A DNA stretch of 64,000 nt. Source: Antedon mediterranea (taxonomy: Eukaryota; Echinodermata; Crinoidea; Comatulida; Antedonidae). The notes beneath the pieces are model-generated. The model did not search any database and was not told where the DNA came from. It was given only the letters and a program-made list of their open reading frames with translations. This document shows, in pieces, positions 40,901 to 48,329 of this stretch; within the stretch, counting starts at the first letter, position 1, and every line of letters begins with the position of its first letter. Both the position numbers and the translations under genes were made by a program. The stretch is taken from NCBI RefSeq assembly GCF_964355755.1, contig NC_092675.1:28418912-28482911 (forward strand), in the 5' to 3' direction.

Positions 40901-41980
40901 TTTGGACTCATACATTGCGCGTGTATTAATTTATTTCGGACATGAATTCAATACAATAAATTAAGATACTACTAGTCATTGGGCTTGTAAATATATATAA
41001 CATCCTTCTATTTTATTAAAGGAAACATTATCGTGGGGTTGATGACTTTTAAAGACAAATCAGTAGTAAATGTCGTGATAAGTTTACGAAGTAATCGGCA
41101 AACCGTTGACCTCAAGTTGTATGTAAACCACGTCCAGGATTGAGACCCCACATTTTCAGACGGGGTGGTGCCTTGAATGTTGATGGAGCCACACTTTCAA
41201 CCGCTTTACAACATTTTATTTAATTCACCTACATTTGTCTGTTAGAATTTGATATAAGAATAATTGTTCAAGGTTTTAATCAATTATTCAATCTGTCATG
41301 TTTTTGTAAAGTTTTTACTTGTTTCAATATTTGAATCACTTTTTAAAAGGCACATATGGAATGTGTTTACATGTGATATGATCCACATCTCCGATTGAAG
41401 TTGAATGTGAGTACATTAGGCCTACGCCTGTATAAAGACTCATTTCCCCTATATTTACAGTCTACAATCTGCTGTTGATTTAACATTATAGAGGCAATGT
41501 GAAATAAAAAGTTAAAATATTGATACGACGGATAAACTTACCTTACTAACTTACCGTATGAACATTTGACTATATTTTTAATTAATGACCTATCTATGTT
41601 TGATTATGATTAGCTTTAGATCTTAAATATTGATACATTGAAGTGAAATTACTGCTAATTTTGTCTTAAACACATATAACCTATAATGTTCCGTAGACCT
41701 ACATTCTATAATTGAAATGTATTGTTCCTTCCCTTTTTAAAATGTGTAGAAATTAATTGAACTGGACGTTTCTTAGTAATCGAAAGTAACACAAAAATGA
41801 TATTAGGCCTATCTCTAAAGATCTTACAACAGCAGGGGAAAATACTAATACACAAACAAGCAATAGTGCAATTGAACTACAGTAGGTTATAAAAGAAATA
41901 CACGTAGGAGTGACCAGTCTAAAACGCAGTATTTGGATCAGTGGAGCAACGCAGAGGCTTGATTCCTCTGGAACCCAGAT

Positions 41981-42157
41981 GCGTGGTTCCCACTAGCGAC
42001 GCAACGCAAGGACGTAATGCAACGCAAGTGAATTGACCAATCACAAGCGATGGCTTATTCGATTGTGATTGCTAACTGTCTATAACTTCGCTTGTCATTG
42101 GTCAACACGCTTACGTTGCGTTTACGTCCTTGCGTTACGTTCTAGTGGGAACCAAGC
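41981..42157. mobile_element. GCKTGGTTCCCACTAG foldback MITE, 177 bp, inverted orientation
   Basis: It begins GCGTGGTTCCCACTAGCGAC and ends CTAGTGGGAACCAAGC. The whole unit is a near-palindrome with a GCGATGGCTTATTCG centre. Its reverse complement aligns with 42547-42723 and 53012-53188 at only a few differences, so these are recently amplified copies. Confidence 0.85.
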
Positions 42158-42161
42158 TTAA

Positions 42162-42352
42162 AGGGCCTTTCACACCTGCTCCGGCACGGTTCCGGTCCGG
42201 CGACGGCAAATCCAATCGAACGTCAATGTTTCGTTTTTACGCGGCTACGCGCATATCGATTGGTGCTTGGCCGCGTGGAGCGTCGTGAAAACGAAACATT
42301 GGCGTTCGATTCGCCGGACCGGAACCGTGCCGGAACAGGTGTGAAAGGCCCT
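42162..42352. mobile_element. TTAA-flanked 191-bp foldback MITE, second family
   Basis: The ends read AGGGCCTTTCACACCTG and its exact complement, and TTAA lies on each side (42158-42161 and 42353-42356). The arms continue with CCGGCACGGTTCCGGTCCGG against CCGGACCGGAACCGTGCCGG. Nearly the whole element can fold as one hairpin. It sits precisely at the junction between two GGTTCCC-type MITEs. No coding capacity; a frame seen here is an artefact of the repeat. Confidence 0.85.
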
Positions 42353-42356
42353 TTAA

Positions 42357-42541
42357 GCGTGGTTCCCACTAGAACGCAATGCAGCGACGTATCGGCGCAA
42401 AGTGTTGTATTGCGTAATCACAAGTGGGAACCGACGACGAAATAGTTTTTAGGTTTTATTTTACGCAGGAGGGGGAAAACACAATTATTAGAAGGGCATT
42501 TGCTTACGTTGCGTAGATGGCGTCGCTAGTGGGAACCAAGC
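42357..42541. mobile_element. GCKTGGTTCCCACTAG foldback MITE, 185-bp long subfamily
   Basis: It begins GCGTGGTTCCCACTAGAACG and ends CTAGTGGGAACCAAGC. It has an internal CAAGTGGGAACCGACGACG and a GGAGGGGGAAAACACAA stretch that the 177-bp copies lack. The element at 13603-13767 is the same subfamily in opposite orientation. Confidence 0.8.
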
Positions 42542-42546
42542 TTTAA

Positions 42547-42723
42547 GCTTGGTTCCCACTAGAACGTAACGCAAGGACGTAAACGCAACGCAAGCGTTTT
42601 AACCAATGACAAGCAAAGTTATAGACAGTTAGTAATCACAAGCGAATAAGCCATCGCTTCTGATTGGTCAATTCACTTGCGTTGGGTTACGTCCTTGCGT
42701 TGCGTCGCTAGTGGGAACCACGC
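42547..42723. mobile_element. GCKTGGTTCCCACTAG foldback MITE, 177 bp
   Basis: It begins GCTTGGTTCCCACTAGAACG and ends CTAGTGGGAACCACGC. It differs from 53012-53188 at about four of 177 positions by eye. It shares a five-base TTTAA junction (42542-42546) with its left neighbour. Confidence 0.85.
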
Positions 42724-44278
42724 TTTAGTGACACTCTGGATGCCGGGCGTATGTAGCCTTTTTTGACATATTTTAATGCCTGTTTTTTTTCTCTGGTCAC
42801 TTCGCAGGCCCTCTCCCCATTAACTCCGGGGCTCCTAGGTTTAGCCAGTGAGCGCTCATATCCGATCATTTTACAACTTGGCATATTTTCTCGTAAAAAT
42901 GCATGCAATGATATCAACCCAGCCAAAATAAATCTACTATGTACTTCAGAGCTCAACCACATAGGCCTAGTAAAATTTTCACTAATCTTTTATTTTTTAA
43001 AAGATCTGCAAGGAAATTTATCATTCTTCCTTTCGGTTATTATAAATGTCAGGTTATTATTCTTTTCTGATGAAATAAATCACTTACCGTATAATATATC
43101 TCAATGAAATGCTGTCTGTTGGCCATTCATTTTAATTATTTAGGCTAATACAGCTAAACTAATGCTTCCATCTTGTATACGCTGCACTAATTGACAAGTA
43201 GTGTGTTGATTGATGACGATGTAATAAGCCAACGTAAAAAAGAACACCCATACACAGTTCACTTTGACATTAACATTGTTGTCATTCATTTCATCTTTTT
43301 TTGCTTTTGTCATAAAACAAGGCCATATACATGGCTGCAGTCGCGTGCTCAAATTTGAGTTAGTGTTTAACCGACCGACCAACCAACCGACCGACCAACC
43401 AACCAACCGACCGACCGACCGACATAGTGAGCTGTAGACTAACAATTGTGTTCTTAATTCTAAATTGGTAACGTATTATTTTAGACCATATAACCCCAAC
43501 CCAACCTGCCATGATACAGGCATTATATGTGATACACACGAGATGCTGTATTGCGGAATTGTCCTATGATATTTGGACAACTATTGTTATTTTCGACATG
43601 GAACTGTCAATCATTATGAAGAACAGATGTGCCGTTACCACTTGATTTAGTTATTTTCACTAATAGGCCTTCCTGATCATTAATTAAAGTAATTAGTTCA
43701 TCTGACACAACAACACAAATTAAGATCATTGTATTAATTCAAAAAAATCACACAGAAATGTAACATGATATTTTGATTGTGATTTTTTGACAGTTCACTG
43801 AAATGCAAATGAACATGCCACACCTGGCCGCCAGTCATTTAAGCGTGGATAATCATGTATTGGCGCTTGTTGTTGAAATCACATTATTTTCCTCAACATT
43901 ATAAACTCAAAAGCCATTTTCTGTGTTTAGTGACCAATAGTTGACCAGAGCAATCTTATAAACATTACGGTATTACTTTTCTGTGGACTAAAACTATTAT
44001 TATTATTATGCAGTCGGAAGCTACACTATTTATTAACAAAATAATTATACATGTATTACTATAGACTTGCCCCAATAAGTAGTTATTTCGAGGCTGTTCG
44101 ATGTTTGTTTGAAATACAAGCTTAAGTAGTATACGTATGAAACGCCATATGTGCCGAAATATTCATCCTTTTACTAATATTAAGTCAAAACTCCGTCTGG
44201 AACCCAGACTATACTAGTATTACTAGGTCCATGGTCTAATATCAAATTAAAGTTATTTGATCATTTGAATATTCAGAG
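42724..44278 (+). other. Intron 1 DNA between the MITE cluster and the LTR element
   Basis: Frames of 84-114 codons on opposite strands at 42708-43107 overlap and lack features. It holds the CCGA/CCAA microsatellite at 43371. No gene is supported. Confidence 0.4.
43371..43423. repeat. CCGA/CCAA microsatellite
   Basis: Tandem tetranucleotides CCGA and CCAA alternate over about 53 bases. An open frame on the minus strand (VGRSVGWLVGR-like) is produced by this repeat. Confidence 0.9.
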
Positions 44279-44283
44279 ACAGT
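44279..44283 (+). repeat. Left 5-bp target-site duplication (ACAGT)
   Basis: ACAGT directly precedes the 5' LTR and is repeated at 48325-48329 directly after the 3' LTR. Five-base duplications are usual for LTR-element integrases. Confidence 0.9.
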
Positions 44284-44786
44284 TGTAACTGCAGCCTACT
44301 TATAGGAGGCCCTCTAGAGTTCAAATAGATAAAAAGTGATAAGAGAGAATAAGACATTTTATAAGACATTTTTTATGACATAAAGTTTAGAGATAATCGT
44401 TGTTCAAAGTATCTTTACCATAGGCTCCAATAAGGCTACAAGGTATTTACACGTGGTTATTCATGTGATTGTAATTATAACTTATGACATGTATTTTTAA
44501 TTAGTTGAGTTTTACTTCATTGCTGAAAGCTAGCCCTAGGCCTTAGGGTATCATGTTCCCCGGCCCCATGAGTCAGACCTGTGCTTGTCTGCCTGTACGA
44601 TGATGATATGATTAGGCCTACATTGTAATGCTAATCTTTGTTTTATTATAGTTTTCACGGTGTTTATTCAAGTTGCTAATGATACTGTAATTTGTAGAGA
44701 TACAAGAGATAGTTCAGAGAATAAATAAAGGAACATCAGTATCTACAAAATTTGTAATTTATTTATGATGGACGCCTACGGTAACA
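44284..44786 (+). repeat. 5' LTR, 503 bp
   Basis: It begins TGTAACTGCAGCC and ends GGTAACA, giving TG...CA termini. AATAAA at 44720-44725 is a likely poly(A) signal near the R/U5 part. It contains the start codon of the element's ORF (44765), which is unusual. AGTTTTCAC at 44650-44658 is complementary to the first nine bases after the LTR. No clear TATA box can be fixed. Confidence 0.93.
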
Positions 44787-47700
44787 GTGAAAACTTAGCT
44801 GATGAAAACTCAATGAATCTAAGAGAACAGAGTGAGAGACGCCCTACAGCTAAGGCCCTGTCAATTAGCATTGCTACTGAAGTAAAACTGTTGAGTCAAA
44901 CTCAGAGAAAGGCTCAAGAAGCATCAAGTGAACTAGAAGATGTTTCAAGTGACGAATTTGAGATACAAACTGCATTATGCAAAGCTAAAGCTGCATTAAA
45001 GGAATATAGTGATGCTTGGTGCGTATTGAATAAATTGTATGCACAAGATAGAGATGGTATTCATCGCGAAGATCACCTGGAGAATGAGAACATATATCTC
45101 ACCATTACCAACTCCATCCAAGCTAGTATAACAAGCGCTATGGATAGGGCACATGCATTAGCCCTGGAGTGTCAAGCCTCAAAATCTGCAGCATCAAGGA
45201 GTTCATGTCGATCTATTGTTAGCATTAAAGCTCAAGCTGTGGCGAATGCTGCTGCAGCCAACAAAACTGCTCAATTTGCTGAAAAAATGGCTAAACAGAA
45301 AGCAGACCTTACAGCAAAGGAAGCTGAAATGGAAATTAAAAAAGCAGAAGCAAGGCTTGAAGAAATAAGGCGGGAAGCACAGCAAAGAACAGAACATGCC
45401 AAAGCTGAAGCAGAGTTCAAAGTTTTAGAGGCTAAACAAGCTGCAGCTGTAGAGAATGCACGAGTTGATGCAATTCAACAGGAAATTCAGAACGGATATG
45501 GAGAAATTATGACCACACCACACCAAACCTCAAATGATCATGCACTAAGGTTTTGCAACCTAACCAAACCTCAACCTCTAATGACACAGACACAAGCAAC
45601 AACAGCCCAACCGACAATGCCTCAAAATCAATCTAGCAGTACCACAGACTTAAACGCTTTAGCAGAAGCCTTTTCTTCAGCCTTCAGTATGAACCGCATA
45701 CCAGCACCAGAGCCACCAATATTCGATGGCGATCCTCTTAAGTACTATGATTGGAACGCATCCTTTAGATGGTTAATCGAAAATAAAGGAATTTCTAAGG
45801 CAGACAGAATTCACTACCTTAAGAGATACATAGGAGGCCCAGCAAAGGAAGTTGTCAGTGGATACTTTCTGCTACAAGGTGAACATGCTTATGAAAACGC
45901 TAAAGCAGTTTTAGAAAAAAGATATGGAAATCCATTTATAGTTTCCGAAGCATTTAGAGACAAATTAGACAGCTGGCCAAGGATTCAAGCAAGAGATTAC
46001 AATGGCCTTAGGCGACTCTCTGACTTTCTGAACCAATGCAACATAGCAATGAAGGAAATGAAAGGCTTAGAAGTTCTTAATGACAGCAGAGAAAACCGGA
46101 AAATTCTTCAAAAATTACCAGATTGGTTAGTGAATAGATGGCGAAGAAACGCAGTGAGCGCTATGCAAATCAAGGGTAGTTATCCAACATTCAATGACTT
46201 TTCCACATTTTTGACGACCGAAGCCGAAATTGTTTGCGATCCTGTTACCTTAATACCAGAAAATGAAACAAAATTCACAGAAAAAAGTTCAAGATATCGA
46301 AACCAATCTCAAACGCTAGCCACCAGTATCAGTGCAATGCCATCATGCTTCATGTGTAAAATGAATAACCATCACCTAAGTGACTGCAGAGCGTTTGCCA
46401 GAAAACCTGAAACCGAAAAACAGCAATACATCAAGCAAAATGGTCTATGCTTCAGCTGCTTACAACATGGCCATGTGTCAAGGAACTGTAACCAGAAAAG
46501 TATTTGTAAAATTTGCCAAAGGAGACATCCAACAAGTCTCCATGTAAAGGAGAGAGATTCAGCTCACGAGATAACTGAAGCACAAATGCAGGTTATCAAG
46601 TTACAAGAGACCGTCACTAAGAAAGAGACACTATTGCAGGATTTAGCCACAAAGTATGCTAAGAAAAATGATGAGTTAGCAGAAATTAAAGAAGAAAGAG
46701 ATCTGGTTAAAGGGAAATCAGATGACGAACTTGCTTATATGAACAAACAACTTCAACAGGCTGTAGCGTCTAATCCATCTAACATTAGTGAACAATTGGC
46801 TTTACTACATGCAGAACTTGATGAGACTTATGGACAACAAATTGTTATGATTAAGTCACAGCTGCAGGAAAGACACCAGAATGAAATGCAAGAATTGCAA
46901 AAGAAATGTGAAGAAGATGCTGAAACTAACAACAAAATTAGAGATGCATTAGAACAGAATTTAAAGGAACTCCAAGACCAATTAGATGAGAAAGAGATGG
47001 ACTTAGAGGCTTGTCAGAACATCCAAAAAGACTTCGAAGATCAAGTTGCACTTCTTAATAATCACAACAAGGAACTAACAGAGAAAATGGAGAAAGAAGA
47101 AGATGTAACTTTGCAACTTCATCGAGAGCTTGATGAAGCTAACCAAGAAATAAAGAAGAAAACTTCAGAGTTAGATGAAAGAGTTACCCAGTTTATTGAT
47201 GAAAAGGAAAGATTGGAAAATGAATATCGGAAAAGGTTTGAAGATGAAAGTGCCCATCAAGAAGATATCCATCGCATTGCATTAAACCAACAGCGTTCTG
47301 AAGTTGTTGCTGAAATTGATCGCAAAATGAAACCCAAAGTAGAAGAAGTTGAAGACCATTTCAAGGTTCAATTCTGTACTGAAAAATCGGACAAAGAGAA
47401 CGAATTTGTTCAAGAATTCCAGAACATTCGACAGCAGTTAGCAGAATCTCATGCAGAAGAGATTGAAGCTGTTACAAAGAAAATCACAGATGAATTAACT
47501 GAAAAGCATGAGATTATGCTAGAGGAGGAAACGAAAAAGCTCTTCAAAGGAATAAATGATATATCTGAAGAGAAGGTATCAACGGAGCAGAATCGGAATA
47601 AAGATTGGATTGAAAATCAAGGAAAAGAATTAAAGGAACAAATTGTAAATATAAAAGTCGAGCTTCAACAAGTGAACAAAAAGAATTCAAAAATACAAAC

Positions 47701-47809
47701 TGTTAACTTATTCTTTATAGTTTTGGTAAATATTGTTAATATACTTCCAGTTTTGCATTACTTGTGTTTATTCTGGCAAGGGTGGGAGTTAAGGTTAAAT
47801 CATAGATGA
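44765..47809 (+). CDS. Gag polyprotein fused in frame to an AKAP9-like coiled coil
   Basis: The product is 1014 aa and intact. Residues 1-260 are Ala/Glu/Lys-rich and probably helical, followed by a Q/T-rich linker. Residues about 315-490 are the DUF1759 Gag core of BEL/Pao elements (PPIFDGDPLKYYDW, then LEKRYGNP). Zinc-knuckle motifs follow: C528-X2-C-X4-H-X4-C541, C562-X2-C-X4-H-X4-C575, and C581-X2-C-X3-H-X4-H593. In a normal element protease and RT would come next. Here about residues 606-970 are continuous heptad-like coiled coil. Residues 683-694 (AELDETYGQQIV) with the following QERHQNEMQ closely match, from memory, human AKAP9. The tail has a hydrophobic segment at 980-1004. By family, Gag packages element RNA, and the coiled coil may drive multimerisation or centrosome/Golgi targeting (inference). 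The start lies inside the LTR, and an ATG-ATG pair opens the frame. Confidence 0.9.
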   Translation: MMDAYGNSENLADENSMNLREQSERRPTAKALSISIATEVKLLSQTQRKAQEASSELEDVSSDEFEIQTALCKAKAALKEYSDAWCVLNKLYAQDRDGIHREDHLENENIYLTITNSIQASITSAMDRAHALALECQASKSAASRSSCRSIVSIKAQAVANAAAANKTAQFAEKMAKQKADLTAKEAEMEIKKAEARLEEIRREAQQRTEHAKAEAEFKVLEAKQAAAVENARVDAIQQEIQNGYGEIMTTPHQTSNDHALRFCNLTKPQPLMTQTQATTAQPTMPQNQSSSTTDLNALAEAFSSAFSMNRIPAPEPPIFDGDPLKYYDWNASFRWLIENKGISKADRIHYLKRYIGGPAKEVVSGYFLLQGEHAYENAKAVLEKRYGNPFIVSEAFRDKLDSWPRIQARDYNGLRRLSDFLNQCNIAMKEMKGLEVLNDSRENRKILQKLPDWLVNRWRRNAVSAMQIKGSYPTFNDFSTFLTTEAEIVCDPVTLIPENETKFTEKSSRYRNQSQTLATSISAMPSCFMCKMNNHHLSDCRAFARKPETEKQQYIKQNGLCFSCLQHGHVSRNCNQKSICKICQRRHPTSLHVKERDSAHEITEAQMQVIKLQETVTKKETLLQDLATKYAKKNDELAEIKEERDLVKGKSDDELAYMNKQLQQAVASNPSNISEQLALLHAELDETYGQQIVMIKSQLQERHQNEMQELQKKCEEDAETNNKIRDALEQNLKELQDQLDEKEMDLEACQNIQKDFEDQVALLNNHNKELTEKMEKEEDVTLQLHRELDEANQEIKKKTSELDERVTQFIDEKERLENEYRKRFEDESAHQEDIHRIALNQQRSEVVAEIDRKMKPKVEEVEDHFKVQFCTEKSDKENEFVQEFQNIRQQLAESHAEEIEAVTKKITDELTEKHEIMLEEETKKLFKGINDISEEKVSTEQNRNKDWIENQGKELKEQIVNIKVELQQVNKKNSKIQTVNLFFIVLVNIVNILPVLHYLCLFWQGWELRLNHR
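44787..44795 (+). promoter_or_regulatory. Putative self-priming site after the 5' LTR
   Basis: The first bases after the LTR are GTGAAAACT, not the TGG that begins a site matching a tRNA 3' end. They are the exact complement of AGTTTTCAC at 44650-44658 in the LTR. This arrangement resembles the self-primed reverse transcription known for the yeast element Tf1. The site is also coding sequence of the Gag ORF. Function is inferred. Confidence 0.4.
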
Positions 47810-47821
47810 TTTGGGTGGGAG
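47810..47821 (+). other. Polypurine tract before the 3' LTR
   Basis: TTTGGGTGGGAG directly precedes the TG of the 3' LTR and follows the ORF's TGA by no gap. This is the expected plus-strand primer site. A near copy, AGGGTGGGAG, lies 36 bases upstream inside the ORF. Confidence 0.75.
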
Positions 47822-48324
47822 TGTAACTGCAGCCTACTTATAGGAGGCCCTCTAGAGTTCAAATAGATAAAAAGTGATAAGAGAGAATAAGACATTTTAT
47901 AAGACATTTTTTATGACATAAAGTTTAGAGATAATCGTTGTTCAAAGTATCTTTACCATAGGCTCCAATAAGGCTACAAGGTATTTACACGTGGTTATTC
48001 ATGTGATTGTAATTATAACTTATGACATGTATTTTTAATTAGTTGAGTTTTACTTCATTGCTGAAAGCTAGCCCTAGGCCTTAGGGTATCATGTTCCCCG
48101 GCCCCATGAGTCAGACCTGTGCTTGTCTGCCTGTACGATGATGATATGATTAGGCCTACATTGTAATGCTAATCTTTGTTTTATTATAGTTTTCACGGTG
48201 TTTATTCAAGTTGCTAATGATACTGTAATTTGTAGAGATACAAGAGATAGTTCAGAGAATAAATAAAGGAACATCAGTATCTACAAAATTTGTAATTTAT
48301 TTATGATGGACGCCTACGGTAACA
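47822..48324 (+). repeat. 3' LTR, 503 bp
   Basis: Reads as identical to 44284-44786 over all 503 positions. It ends GGTAACA and is followed at once by ACAGT. Confidence 0.93.
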
Positions 48325-48329
48325 ACAGT
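48325..48329 (+). repeat. Right 5-bp target-site duplication (ACAGT)
   Basis: Matches 44279-44283 and completes the signature of integrase-mediated insertion. Confidence 0.9.

Larger units (their letters stand above)
33209..41980 (+). other. Intron 1 of the BMP3/GDF10-type gene, middle part
   Basis: Mostly AT-rich, with the MITE copies at 34684 and 34798. A less AT-rich stretch at about 37720-38170 (for example CCGCCAGGTGGACTC and GCTCGCGGCTTTGGAGC) stands out from its flanks. It has no long open frame, so it is a candidate for conserved regulatory DNA. No gene is supported. Confidence 0.4.
44284..48324 (+). mobile_element. Non-autonomous LTR retroelement, BEL/Pao-type Gag fused to a host-like coiled coil
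   Basis: A complete 4041-bp element sits in sense orientation in intron 1 of the BMP3/GDF10-type gene. In order it has a 503-bp 5' LTR, one ORF (44765-47809), a polypurine tract and a 503-bp 3' LTR, flanked by ACAGT duplications. The two LTRs read as identical over their whole length, so insertion was very recent. There is no aspartic protease, reverse transcriptase, RNase H or integrase. The space where these would lie is filled by an in-frame coiled coil. It therefore must depend on an autonomous BEL/Pao relative for its enzymes. Its compactness resembles other Gag-only or transducing retroelements, but the host-like insert makes it distinctive. Confidence 0.92.

Noticed and set aside
42260-42445. 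61-codon frame in GC-rich sequence
   Set aside because: It lies across the TTAA foldback element and the adjacent MITE. The higher GC comes from the repeats.
43140-43445. 101-codon minus-strand frame with VGRSVGW repeats
   Set aside because: The repeat is produced by the CCGA/CCAA microsatellite, and the remainder has no features.
44787-44804. Conventional tRNA primer-binding site after the 5' LTR
   Set aside because: The sequence does not begin TGG, and I could not match it to a tRNA 3' end.
45203-45397. Cys/Phe-rich minus-strand frame
   Set aside because: It is the complement of the Ala/Lys/Glu-rich Gag coding region.
44765-47809. Reading the ORF as a host AKAP9-like gene or exon of the BMP3 locus
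   Set aside because: It starts inside one LTR, ends at the polypurine tract before the other, and contains DUF1759 and zinc-knuckle motifs, so it belongs to the retroelement.
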